Shown: positions 18,438 to 27,072, numbered from the stretch's first letter. The stretch: DNA of 40,234 nt from Hahella sp. HN01 (GCF_018986435.1 NZ_JAHMIN010000045.1:1-40234), one strand, 5' to 3'. The notes: generated from the sequence alone by a model not told the origin. Numbers and translations are program-made.

Positions 18438-21400
18438 TTACTCCACTAGCTCTCGCCATCCAAGACGCCCTTCTCTTTCAGAACCTTTGCCGAAGTCGAC
18501 CAAGTCTTTCACTATCTCGCCGCCTTCAGTAATACCGTAACAGAAGTTACCAAGGCACACGGGCTTGTTAGGTTGAGGGTCACGAGGGTCAACAATAATT
18601 GGCGGCCCCTTGCCAACAGAAATCGGATCAGTGCCATTAATCACTCCATCGCTATTTATATCAAGAGTTGGTGAATCAGGCGGAAGCCCATCCACAATGG
18701 GTAGCACCATTAGCCAACTGCGCCCAACGCTCTGACATCCATCGCCCGATCCATCCAGCGGCACCAGCGTACTGAAGACAGCCAGACCTCCGCGAATATA
18801 GACCTTATCAATAACTCTTTCGCCGTCTTCACCGTCTATATTGGAGCCATCAGGGTTTTTAGCATCCAGGTCCATATACCAGCCGTGATAGGGATCAGCC
18901 CATGGATCAGTCACTGTGCTAGAAGTAAGTCTCTTCCAATATTTTTTCCCATCAATCTCAACGACCTCCTGAGTTAGTTTGCGACTAGCCAAGTCGCTAC
19001 GGACCATACTGTCCTTTCCATGATCCCATACCGCATAGAACGTTTGAACGTCTGTAATGCTGGGATCCTCAGTAGTTAAATACCGTCCTGTACCAAACAC
19101 CACTACTACATTAGGCGCAGCTCCCGAGTTGTCGGTTGGGTGGAACGTCAAATTTGGAGCCCCAGTAATCGGCTGGATCTTGCCTGTACTGTCTTTCGCT
19201 GTAAACAGAGGCTTCGGCGTAGTACCCGACTTGTAAGCCACCTTCCATGAGCCTTCATTCGAAGCAGAAACATCAAACGCCCACATATTGCCACGTGTGT
19301 CACCGGCATATACGCGATCAGCTACTCTATCACCGTCCAAATCAGCAACGGCGACGCCACCGAGACCTCCCGACAACGAACCAGTCCCATCATCAATCTC
19401 TATCTCTACATAGTCGTCGCCAACCGTCCAAGTACCATCTGCGCCATCTTCGATAAATAAAATCATCAACTTAGTTGAGTCATCTGTTGTTGATGCATCG
19501 CTGCCGGCATTGTAACCATTTCCAAATATCAAGGCCCATTTGCCATTGTTCATCATGGCCACGACAGGAGGCGATGTGATATACCCCAAATCAGAGTCGT
19601 CCTTGTCCGTAAACTCCCACATCACAATGTCGTCGGCTTTGGCGGCAGTGAAGTTGGCTGGATTCGTCACGTCTAGAGCGAAAAGCCCCTTACCTCCACC
19701 GCGCAAACCACCAACTAGTACCGTACGCCATGAGCGTGAGCTACCACCTGCGGGATCAATCCATACATCCGCCGCGATAGGAGTTAAGTCAACATAACTC
19801 TTGTGACCGTAATCAGGGTCCGCCAAGTAATGCAAACCAGAATATGCAGCATCAGAAAAGACTTTCGCCGGGATATAGGCCAAGACTTCCTCACCAGCAC
19901 CACTTCCTGACTCTTTCCCATTAAAGCCATGCAGCATGCCATCGTTTGCGCCGACATAGACAGCAGGAGTTCTCGAAGTCGCCGCGAAAGTCGAATAGGG
20001 GTCCACCGTCGAAGACGCTGGAGCTCCTGGAGCCACGCCGAAAGGAGCTTTGTCAGGATAACCTTGAGACGGCGCACCTACGTATACAGGCGTTGAGCTA
20101 ATAATATCTCCAAGTCGACTCGACCTGTCTCGCAATGATTTACCTTCGTTTGTCGTGTCGCCTCGAATAAAGTCCACTAGAGGCTTGGCCAACGCCCTTT
20201 TCTGACTTTCATCCAGACCAGTTAAGTCCTTGCCGTATAGCAAATCAGCTTTCTGAGCCTTAGTCAGGTTTGACCAGCTAGTGTCAGTGTCCGCGCTGAA
20301 AACCACTCCCCCTATATGCCCATCGCTTCCGCCGCTATTCGCTCCCTTATCGTTATCGTAAGTCAGAATCAATCTTGAGGTATAACTTCTAGAGTCCAAG
20401 TCCGTCTTTGCGGTCCATGCATTGCCGAGTACGTCCCCTGTTTTGGGATCAAGCCGAACAGCCTTCAAGTCACCTTCCCAAGTCGCCGAGCTGAAGGTTG
20501 CAGCAAATACTACACTGTCTGTTTGCAGCGAGGAGGTATTGAAAGTTACCCCAGACGAGGCTCCCGTCTTTTTCAATATCGACTTCACGGCATTGCCAAT
20601 TGCGTCCCCTAAAGCGGACGGGCGATCTGCGGAGAAGATCTCACCCCGCCCATTCACCGCTGCATGGTATAGGTCATCAACTTGGCTCTCATTATCGATC
20701 TTACCATCGACTACCCAAGATGGCGGATGGGCATAGGCGTCCTTCACTGTCATATATTTACCGCCACCGCCAGGGAAGTCCTGACCAAACACATATTTTC
20801 CGAGGCTTCCGAGACCGACTGTGTAAGTATTCATGTGCAAATTCTTGTTACAGTCTTCAGGCGAGGGCACACCTGCCTTAACGGCATTACAAGCCTCTGT
20901 ATCAATAGGCACTTGGCCAGCCTTCATACTGGTATTCAGATTCTCCTTATAATATTTCATTGCAACATCAGCCAAAGTATTCGACTGAGGATCCTTATCA
21001 GCGTATGGGACTCCTTCAGCAGTATCGACATCGCCAATACCTGAAATCTCTCCGTTATTAAATCCGTCAGTAAATAGAAGCGCAAAGTTCTTCTGGCAAG
21101 CGCCCTGAATAATATTGGGAGTATTTATATATTGGCTACCTGCGTGATTCAATGCTGTTCTCAGAGGCGTAGATCCACTACCAACATCGTTATAAAGATC
21201 CTTCAGAAACTTATTAACGCCCGCAGACTGGTCCATTTCATTCATAGCAACAGTTGGAGGAGAACCGCTTGCCGCATCGTTAATAGTAAACATACCTGTC
21301 CGTATACCATTAACACTCTGGAAGGCTTTGCCAATAGCGCCCCGAGTCGCTTGGTGTCTACGGCGGTAAAAGGAAAACCAATTAGCGAAGTTTTGCTTTT

Positions 21401-22940
21401 CTTGAAGAACAGTAACCCCTGTCCTGGCAGTACTACCATTGTTAAAGGTATCTGAGTCTGCACCTGTAATTTTATATTGCTGTAAGCAAGAACCATCAGG
21501 AGCAAGTGCAACGACATTGTCTGAAAACACAAAGCTTTTGGGGGAAGAGAGATAGTCATCATAATGGGAATAAGCAGCATCTGTTCCGCAGTTCCGCTCC
21601 ACATAACTTCCACTTGTATATGCAACCTTACCAGAGGGGACTATACTATCTTCTGTTGTGACAAATATTTGATCTATATACCCACCATCTTCGCGATGCC
21701 TTATTCTTAACGTCGCTGGAGATGATAAAGTAATGGAGCCAAATTCCTCCCAGTCCCATGCATATGAGTTTGAATGACTATTGTACCATTTATTCCAGTG
21801 TTCACCGCCACTTGAGTACCAATTTCCTGAGTTAGTTGGCATAGAAAACTCGGTATTCGTATGCCCTATCATATTAATCCAGAATGAATCATCGTTACTC
21901 GATGGAAACCAGCGACGAACCCATATCTTAATCTTACCTGTCAAAGTAATATTAACAGACACCTCACCGTCGGAAGACGACGGAATACTGTTACTAGAGT
22001 TGTCACTTCCACCTTGATTTCTAGTTCCGACAAACTCGCCCTTGGATGCATCCGCCGCAATGTCAGAGTAATTATACAACCGACCCAAACTATTTAAATC
22101 CGCTCCTTTTTTAAAAATAGTTCCAGATGAATAATTATCTTCAGCCTCAAATATCTGACTATTTGATGTAGTTATAGCAGCGTCAGTGTAGTATCTATAT
22201 GTACTCGTTGAGTTCTTGAGATAATACGTTCCAGGATAATATGTATAGTGCTTATCGTTAGTAGTACTGCAATTGTCAAATGTAGACATTTCACAAGGCA
22301 TATTACTACGACCGATATAAAACCCCCACCCAGTACCGCTCGTACTAGTATTAAAATCAGAGAATAAAGAAATCGTCCTTGAGGGAATAAGGGGATCGTA
22401 ACGTGTTGCAGTAACACTAGCATTAGGTATACTGCTTATCTTTCCTTCAAATGGAGAGTCTAGCTCACCGTATAGTGGCCAAGGAGTATAAGTTTCATTA
22501 GGATCATAATATGCTTTGTTATATTCTGAACTACGAGCAAAAGCATACGCTTTAATAGGAGGTATTTCTTTCCAACCTGTAAGCAGCATCCCACCACTAC
22601 TCGCCTGTGTTGAGGCATAATAGTTTGTACTGGACCCGTTTGGAAACAGATATCCATATGAAACAGCTCCATATGTATTAACTACTCCACTACTTGAAAA
22701 GCGGCCATCTGTCCCGAGATATAATAATCCTCCAGGAGTATCAAACATGGTTTCCCAGTCCATACTTCCTGAGTCGTCAACAATAACCATCAGGTTACTT
22801 TTCAAACCGCCTGATAGATAAAGCGGCTCATCAGCCAAACTCTTTAAGCCTGGGGTATAGCCAGCCGAGTATGAGTAAACTGGCGCAACCAGCCAAAAGC
22901 CAGCGGCAAGCCAAAAACTTTTCTTGATATACTTTTTCAT
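18438..22940 (-). CDS. pilY1: PilY1, type IV pilus tip adhesin with an extra lectin-like insertion
   Basis: PilY1 sits at the pilus tip, primes assembly with the minor pilins and acts in adhesion and surface sensing. The 1500-aa product has a Sec signal peptide (about 1-26) and a von Willebrand A domain whose MIDAS motif DDSGSMD (55-61) is separated from later vWA elements (GSTPL at 589-593, FTDG at 623-626) by a long insertion. It ends with a C-terminal PilC/PilY-type beta-propeller (about 940-1400) containing the calcium loop D1200-L-D1202-G-D1204-R-V-A-D1208. An RGD triplet lies at 926-928. A dockerin-like loop (1427-1438) lies near the end. PAO1 PilY1 has 1161 aa, so most of the extra length is N-terminal. 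GGAGG lies 7 bases before the ATG. Confidence 0.96.
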   Translation of the reverse strand: MKKYIKKSFWLAAGFWLVAPVYSYSAGYTPGLKSLADEPLYLSGGLKSNLMVIVDDSGSMDWETMFDTPGGLLYLGTDGRFSSSGVVNTYGAVSYGYLFPNGSSTNYYASTQASSGGMLLTGWKEIPPIKAYAFARSSEYNKAYYDPNETYTPWPLYGELDSPFEGKISSIPNASVTATRYDPLIPSRTISLFSDFNTSTSGTGWGFYIGRSNMPCEMSTFDNCSTTNDKHYTYYPGTYYLKNSTSTYRYYTDAAITTSNSQIFEAEDNYSSGTIFKKGADLNSLGRLYNYSDIAADASKGEFVGTRNQGGSDNSSNSIPSSSDGEVSVNITLTGKIKIWVRRWFPSSNDDSFWINMIGHTNTEFSMPTNSGNWYSSGGEHWNKWYNSHSNSYAWDWEEFGSITLSSPATLRIRHREDGGYIDQIFVTTEDSIVPSGKVAYTSGSYVERNCGTDAAYSHYDDYLSSPKSFVFSDNVVALAPDGSCLQQYKITGADSDTFNNGSTARTGVTVLQEKQNFANWFSFYRRRHQATRGAIGKAFQSVNGIRTGMFTINDAASGSPPTVAMNEMDQSAGVNKFLKDLYNDVGSGSTPLRTALNHAGSQYINTPNIIQGACQKNFALLFTDGFNNGEISGIGDVDTAEGVPYADKDPQSNTLADVAMKYYKENLNTSMKAGQVPIDTEACNAVKAGVPSPEDCNKNLHMNTYTVGLGSLGKYVFGQDFPGGGGKYMTVKDAYAHPPSWVVDGKIDNESQVDDLYHAAVNGRGEIFSADRPSALGDAIGNAVKSILKKTGASSGVTFNTSSLQTDSVVFAATFSSATWEGDLKAVRLDPKTGDVLGNAWTAKTDLDSRSYTSRLILTYDNDKGANSGGSDGHIGGVVFSADTDTSWSNLTKAQKADLLYGKDLTGLDESQKRALAKPLVDFIRGDTTNEGKSLRDRSSRLGDIISSTPVYVGAPSQGYPDKAPFGVAPGAPASSTVDPYSTFAATSRTPAVYVGANDGMLHGFNGKESGSGAGEEVLAYIPAKVFSDAAYSGLHYLADPDYGHKSYVDLTPIAADVWIDPAGGSSRSWRTVLVGGLRGGGKGLFALDVTNPANFTAAKADDIVMWEFTDKDDSDLGYITSPPVVAMMNNGKWALIFGNGYNAGSDASTTDDSTKLMILFIEDGADGTWTVGDDYVEIEIDDGTGSLSGGLGGVAVADLDGDRVADRVYAGDTRGNMWAFDVSASNEGSWKVAYKSGTTPKPLFTAKDSTGKIQPITGAPNLTFHPTDNSGAAPNVVVVFGTGRYLTTEDPSITDVQTFYAVWDHGKDSMVRSDLASRKLTQEVVEIDGKKYWKRLTSSTVTDPWADPYHGWYMDLDAKNPDGSNIDGEDGERVIDKVYIRGGLAVFSTLVPLDGSGDGCQSVGRSWLMVLPIVDGLPPDSPTLDINSDGVINGTDPISVGKGPPIIVDPRDPQPNKPVCLGNFCYGITEGGEIVKDLVDFGKGSEREGRLGWRELVE
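21651..22157 (-). other. Segment of pilY1 encoding a carbohydrate-binding-like jelly-roll domain
   Basis: PilY1 residues about 262-430 read as a galactose-binding-like module of the CBM6/CBM35 kind. They start with FEAED (264-268), pass through KIKIWVRRWFPSSNDDSFWINM (336-357), a W-x-W pair (395-397) and FGSITLSSPATLRIRHRED (400-418), and end GGYIDQIFVTTED-SIVPSG (419-437). That order of Glu-Ala-Glu, DDSFW, WxW, HTL-like strand, REDG and LD-I-L-T is what I know from secreted glycan-binding proteins. It lies in the loop between vWA MIDAS elements. The assignment is by pattern only. Confidence 0.65.
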
Positions 22941-22970
22941 ACCAATCCCTCCAATAACTTACAGCAATTA

Positions 22971-23504
22971 TTAGAATCGCTTACCGTAATAACTTTCGAC
23001 AATACGTTGCGACACTCCTGACGCACCCGTACTCCGCGCGATAATTTTAAAGCCCACTATTTCGCCCGCTCCCGACTCATGACTGTATGTTTCAATATTC
23101 AGTTTTGTTTTCTCATCTGGAGCAGCAACTTTACCAACATGTTGGATGAAGTACTTAGGGGCTTCACTTAGCCCGCTAACTTTAGTCGCACTTTTTACCT
23201 TAGTCGCATTAGCCCAGTCAGTCGTAGAGAATGGATCAGGAATCGTTGTAGAATTCATAGCGTATAGCCCACCGGTATTATCAAACGCAGCAGTACTCGC
23301 CACTCCAGTCTCAATAAAGCTTTCAGCCTCTCGCAAAGTAGCCTCAACCCCTTGCAAAGCTATATTGGAGTCCTGAACTGCACCCGCCATCTTGCCCTGC
23401 ATAACACTATCATTCATTGAGGCAAGGCCCAGTATTGTAAGTACAAGAAGCAGTATCAAACTGACGAACAGGGCCGCGCCTGACTGTCTATTGTTAACTT
23501 TCAT
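22971..23504 (-). CDS. pilX: PilX, type IV minor pilin
   Basis: The 177-aa protein begins with a basic leader and QSGAALFVSLILLLVLTILGLASMNDS. This is the PilX-type variant of the prepilin N-terminus, in which Ala replaces the usual Phe1 and Glu5 is absent. PilX is one of the core minor pilins that prime pilus assembly together with PilV, PilW, FimU and PilY1. It starts 1 bp after the pilW stop and ends 30 bp before pilY1. The coding sequence is visibly richer in A and T than the housekeeping genes on either side. The identification rests on the N-terminus and on its place in the conserved operon order. Confidence 0.9.
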   Translation of the reverse strand: MKVNNRQSGAALFVSLILLLVLTILGLASMNDSVMQGKMAGAVQDSNIALQGVEATLREAESFIETGVASTAAFDNTGGLYAMNSTTIPDPFSTTDWANATKVKSATKVSGLSEAPKYFIQHVGKVAAPDEKTKLNIETYSHESGAGEIVGFKIIARSTGASGVSQRIVESYYGKRF

Positions 23505-23505
23505 C

Positions 23506-24516
23506 TCAATTAACCCTATTTCTTAAAGTACTAACTGATTGAAACGTTGTAGTGAGAGGGTTACCGGAGACAGTAAGTACATTATCCTCAGACTCCAAAG
23601 TAAAACTCGTTTTCACTGCAACTATACGACCTATTACTAACGCGGCATCCTCGGGCTCAAGAAACCTATCTACTGATTTATCACCGCCGGAGCTGTCCTC
23701 CCCCATAAGGAACTGCATATCTGAAATACCTTCCGCTAACTCGTGAGTAACTAGTGTGGTTCCTTCTAATTGAGTAACAAACAACGATGGTCTGCTATTT
23801 GCCCCATTAGCCACGTAGTAAACTTTAGCTGTATACCTTAATAAGAAAGAATCATTTGAGTAGCTACCATCCAGTTTAGGCGGAGACACATTCCAGTTGG
23901 CGCCATGAGTTACTGTGTCAGCACTAGCACCACCAGAAATTGGGTTGTTTGTAATCGCAAACATATCCGCATACTGACAATTAGATACAACGACAATATC
24001 ATTCTGGCTTATACCACATGCTTTAGCGTCTTCTATCTTAAAGCTAGCAGATGACTGATTGTACGAAACAACCTTCCCGCCATTACAAGGCGAAGCCCCT
24101 TTTATAACAATAGCATCAGTGCCAGTTATAACTTGGCCACTTGCAGTCCCTACAGTCAAACCAAAGTTGTTTAACTCACTACCACTTGCGATAGAAGATA
24201 TATTATTATAGGCAACAATTCCTTTACTCGAATCAAAGTCAGGAATACCTGCTTTATATTTGGATGGCTCAACAATGCTATTAAAATTTACGCCATTTGA
24301 GCACCCAGTATAGGCGGCATTCCTTATATCTCTATTCAGCATTTCCATTGCCAAGCGCCCACTTTCTTGAACTCTGGCGTAACCGTCCTGGAGCTGAAAT
24401 GCTTGTTTATTAGAGTTAAATATTTGAAAAATCCCAATAAGTAATAATGCACTAAGCGCCAATGCGATCATTACTTCAACGAGTGATAGCCCCTTCTGCG
24501 CAATCAACCTGCTCAT
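23506..24516 (-). CDS. pilW: PilW, type IV minor pilin
   Basis: The 336-aa product is the largest minor pilin of the set, as in Pseudomonas. It has a prepilin signal ending in Gly9 (MSRLIAQKG) followed by LSLVEVMIALALSALLLIGIFQIF, with Glu5 present. The region FQLQDGYARVQESGRLAMEMLNRDIRNAAYTGC is the family hallmark (PilW superfamily). PilW takes part in the core priming subcomplex with FimU, PilV, PilX and PilY1. AAGG lies 8 bases before the ATG. Spacing is tight on both sides (18 bp from pilV, 1 bp to pilX). AT-rich like pilX. Confidence 0.94.
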   Translation of the reverse strand: MSRLIAQKGLSLVEVMIALALSALLLIGIFQIFNSNKQAFQLQDGYARVQESGRLAMEMLNRDIRNAAYTGCSNGVNFNSIVEPSKYKAGIPDFDSSKGIVAYNNISSIASGSELNNFGLTVGTASGQVITGTDAIVIKGASPCNGGKVVSYNQSSASFKIEDAKACGISQNDIVVVSNCQYADMFAITNNPISGGASADTVTHGANWNVSPPKLDGSYSNDSFLLRYTAKVYYVANGANSRPSLFVTQLEGTTLVTHELAEGISDMQFLMGEDSSGGDKSVDRFLEPEDAALVIGRIVAVKTSFTLESEDNVLTVSGNPLTTTFQSVSTLRNRVN

Positions 24517-24534
24517 AATGTGTGCCTTTACGTA

Positions 24535-25005
24535 TTAGGGTTGAAAAGTAAGTGAAACCGTACTTTGCTCGCTGGAAGTATCCGCATCCGCTCCCTCCGC
24601 TTGCTTAACACGATCATTCCATGTGACAGTAATGGTAAATAAACCGCCATTGTTGGCAATGGTCCCTGCGCCACCAGGCAACTCATCGCCTAATTCCTGG
24701 AGCCACTCGAACTTATCATTCGCAGCCATTTGCGCGGAGGTACAACCTGCCGTCGTTAGGCAAGCTGCGTTCTGTGCAGATCCTGTTTCGTTATCATAGC
24801 TACCCGCAGCAACACCAACCCTATTAGCTCTTATTCTGTCGGCCATATCATTGGCAAGATATACCGCAACGCTTCTCAGGTTCGCATTTGTAGAACTCTT
24901 GACAGACATAACCTGGAGGCCAGCAATTCCAAGCAACCCAATCGCCAGGATAACTACCGCAACCAATATCTCTATTAGTGTGAAACCCCTCTGCCTGCCT
25001 ATCAT
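24535..25005 (-). CDS. pilV: PilV, type IV minor pilin
   Basis: From the ATG at 25005 the product has 156 aa and begins MIGRQRGFTLIEILVAVVILAIGLLGIAGLQVMS, a PilV-type prepilin N-terminus cleaved after Gly7. The stretch ANLRSVAVYLANDMADRIRANR is characteristic of PilV. The start codon overlaps the fimU stop by four bases (ATGA), and a GAGG box lies about 8 bases before it; a GTG two codons upstream is less likely. PilV is part of the minor-pilin priming complex. Confidence 0.94.
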   Translation of the reverse strand: MIGRQRGFTLIEILVAVVILAIGLLGIAGLQVMSVKSSTNANLRSVAVYLANDMADRIRANRVGVAAGSYDNETGSAQNAACLTTAGCTSAQMAANDKFEWLQELGDELPGGAGTIANNGGLFTITVTWNDRVKQAEGADADTSSEQSTVSLTFQP

Positions 25006-25487
25006 GAGCACACCTCATCAATAATCGTTACTCGGCCAGCCGAAGAGACGTCAACCTTGCGGCCAGTGGCAATATTTTTATTACCACTACATAATTTTAT
25101 GCTCGTCGCCCCAGAGGCGAAGCCAGAGCCAGAAAAAGAAATCGCAGCGGCAGGGCCTGTGGCAGTGGTCTCATCTTTAAATGCATCGAAGATACGAAGC
25201 TGTTCTTCACCAGCATCGTAGGAGCCATCATTATCCGTATCGATCCAGACTCGATACCCCCCCTGCCATCCTGTTCCCCCACTGGAAGCCGCAATTCGAA
25301 TAGTACGACCACGCTTTACCGCTTCAGACCTAGCAAAGTTAAGAGCCCCTACAAGCTCATTCGTGCTTGAGGTAAGTCTATTACTGTCGATGATATAGCC
25401 CATGCTGGGCAGCCCAAATGCAAGTGCGATAGCAAGTATGGTTAAAACAACCATCAACTCAATTAATGTAAAACCTTTCTGCTTCAT
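25002..25487 (-). CDS. fimU: FimU, type IV minor pilin (GspH/FimT family)
   Basis: The 161-aa product begins MKQKGFTLIELMVVLTILAIALAFGLPSM, cleaved after Gly5. It has a GspH-type globular domain (NELVGALNFARSEAVKRGRTIRI; later DTDNDGSYDAGEEQLRIFD). In PAO1 the equivalent gene heads the minor pilin operon after fimT. Here it is the first gene of fimU-pilV-pilW-pilX-pilY1-pilE on the minus strand, with two LytTR-type repeats 67-95 bases before its start. Two cysteines near the end (KLCSG and EVCS) may form a disulfide. Whether it is the FimU or FimT orthologue rests on position. Confidence 0.88.
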   Translation of the reverse strand: MKQKGFTLIELMVVLTILAIALAFGLPSMGYIIDSNRLTSSTNELVGALNFARSEAVKRGRTIRIAASSGGTGWQGGYRVWIDTDNDGSYDAGEEQLRIFDAFKDETTATGPAAAISFSGSGFASGATSIKLCSGNKNIATGRKVDVSSAGRVTIIDEVCS

Positions 25488-25553
25488 AGATTCTCATCCT
25501 TTTTAAGCACCTTAAAAATAATTTAGATGAATAGCATAGTCATGCGCCGCACG

Positions 25554-25582
25554 ATAAACGGAGCATTTGCGGGATAAACGGT
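25554..25582 (-). promoter_or_regulatory. Pair of LytTR (AlgR-type) direct repeats upstream of fimU
   Basis: On the minus strand ACCGTTTAT (25574-25582) and TCCGTTTAT (25554-25562) are direct repeats 20 bp apart, about two helical turns. Both match the LytTR-family half-site [TA][AC][CA]GTTN[AG][TG] at every position. With the next base they read CCGTTTATC, one or two bases from the AlgR sites (CCGTTCGTC/CCGTTTGTC). AlgR is known to activate the fimU operon in P. aeruginosa. They lie 67 to 95 bases before the fimU ATG. Confidence 0.6.
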
Positions 25583-25603
25583 CTCAATAGGAGGGGAAGT
25601 GTG

Positions 25604-25636
25604 AACTGGAGCACAGGACAATGCTGCGCTCCAGTT
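25604..25636 (-). terminator. Hairpin after ispH
   Basis: AACTGGAGC (25604-25612) pairs perfectly with GCTCCAGTT (25628-25636) across a 15-base loop. It begins 4 bases after the ispH stop on the minus strand. No T-run follows, so it may terminate weakly or protect the mRNA 3' end. Confidence 0.5.
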
Positions 25637-25639
25637 TGA

Positions 25640-26593
25640 TCATGATTCGTTAACGGCGGGAATTCTTAGCTCTTTAGGCATCGAGAAAACGATGTTTTCT
25701 TCGCGCCCAGCTATCTCTGCAGGGGCTTCGCCACCAAGTTCTCTTAGCCTTTGCACGACTTGTTGCACCAATACTTCCGGGGCGGAGGCGCCTGCAGTGA
25801 CGCCGACGCTGGCGGCGCCAGCGAACCAATCTGGTTGGATCTCATGGGCGCCATCAATGAGGTATGCAGGGGTTTGCATACGTTCAGCCAATTCCCGCAA
25901 GCGGTTGGAGTTTGAGCTGTTTACTGAACCGACCACTAGCAACACGTCACATGTTGCCGCCAGCTCTTTGACTGCATCCTGGCGATTTTGCGTCGCGTAG
26001 CAAATATCATCTTTACGCGGACCTTTGATTTCAGGGAATTTTTGGCGTAACGCGTCGATTACCCGAGCGGTGTCATCCACAGACAGGGTTGTTTGGGTGA
26101 CATAGGCGAGATTACCGGGATCATTAACAATAAGTTTGCCAGCATCCTCTTCATCCTCCACCAAGTAGATGGCGCCGCCATTAGCGCTGTCGTACTGCCC
26201 CATCGTACCTTCCACTTCAGGGTGTCCTGCATGACCAATCAGGATGCACTCCCGACCATCTCTGGAATAACGCATCACTTCCATATGAACCTTGGTGACT
26301 AGTGGGCAGGTAGCGTCGAAAACCTTCAGCCCTCTGGCGTCAGCTTCCTGGCGCACTTCCTGAGAAACACCGTGGGCGCTGAAAATGACCAATGCGCCAT
26401 CTGGAACTTCATCAAGTTCATCTACAAATACGGCGCCTCTTGTTCTAAGCCCTTCCACCACAAAGCGATTGTGCACCACTTCATGGCGAACATATATCGG
26501 AGCGCCAAAGACGTCTAAAGCCCGGTTCACAATCTCAATCGCACGGTCTACCCCAGCACAAAATCCCCGTGGATTCGCTAGCTTAATTTTCAT
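25640..26593 (-). CDS. ispH: 4-hydroxy-3-methylbut-2-enyl diphosphate reductase
   Basis: IspH (LytB) is the last enzyme of the MEP pathway and makes isopentenyl and dimethylallyl diphosphate. The 317-aa protein has the three cysteines that hold the iron-sulfur cluster, C12, C96 and C198, at almost the E. coli positions (12, 96, 197), and the substrate motifs SAHG and [11 protein letters not shown]. Its start overlaps the end of fkpB by 11 bp. Its products feed ispB, 11 kb away in this window. It is followed by a hairpin and then the minor pilin operon on the same strand. Confidence 0.98.
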   Translation of the reverse strand: MKIKLANPRGFCAGVDRAIEIVNRALDVFGAPIYVRHEVVHNRFVVEGLRTRGAVFVDELDEVPDGALVIFSAHGVSQEVRQEADARGLKVFDATCPLVTKVHMEVMRYSRDGRECILIGHAGHPEVEGTMGQYDSANGGAIYLVEDEEDAGKLIVNDPGNLAYVTQTTLSVDDTARVIDALRQKFPEIKGPRKDDICYATQNRQDAVKELAATCDVLLVVGSVNSSNSNRLRELAERMQTPAYLIDGAHEIQPDWFAGAASVGVTAGASAPEVLVQQVVQRLRELGGEAPAEIAGREENIVFSMPKELRIPAVNES

Positions 26594-27056
26594 GACCGCC
26601 CTCCTGTTCGCCAGCTTGCGCTTCTTTCACCGCCAGAACCTCTACTTCGAAGTCCAGCGTATGCCCTGCGAGCGGATGATTGAAGTCAACGGTCACCATA
26701 CCGCTTTCGATCTGCTTAATCACGCCGGGTAATTCCGCTTTGGCGGCGTCAGCAAATGACATCACCATCCCTACTTCCAGACTTTCCTTATCGGGAAAGC
26801 TGTCTAACGGAAATTCCTGAACATTATTAGGATTAGGCATGCCAAATCCTTTCTCAGGCAAAACAGAAAAGCTCTTGCGCTCTCCAGCTCGCATTCCTCT
26901 TAACAACTCTTCAAAGCCTGCGGGAAGCGCGCCGTCGCCGTACTCAAATTCGCCCGGCTTGCCAGAAAAAGTTGAATCAACAATTTCTCCACTCTCTAAA
27001 CGCAGCTCAAAATGCAGAGTGACAAGCGTTCCGGCGCCGACAAACATTTCAGTCAT
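26583..27056 (-). CDS. fkpB: FKBP-type peptidyl-prolyl isomerase (SlpA/FkpB-like)
   Basis: The 157-aa protein catalyses cis-trans isomerisation of proline bonds. It has a split FKBP domain ([31 protein letters not shown], then [20 protein letters not shown]) with an inserted IF chaperone domain between (about 75-120), the arrangement of SlpA. The stretch [15 protein letters not shown] is the family hallmark. A polar tail rich in Glu and Gly ends it. It lies between lspA and ispH, the same order as in E. coli and Pseudomonas, and overlaps ispH. Confidence 0.95.
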   Translation of the reverse strand: MTEMFVGAGTLVTLHFELRLESGEIVDSTFSGKPGEFEYGDGALPAGFEELLRGMRAGERKSFSVLPEKGFGMPNPNNVQEFPLDSFPDKESLEVGMVMSFADAAKAELPGVIKQIESGMVTVDFNHPLAGHTLDFEVEVLAVKEAQAGEQEGGHEN

Positions 27057-27072
27057 TGCATCATCTCGTTAA

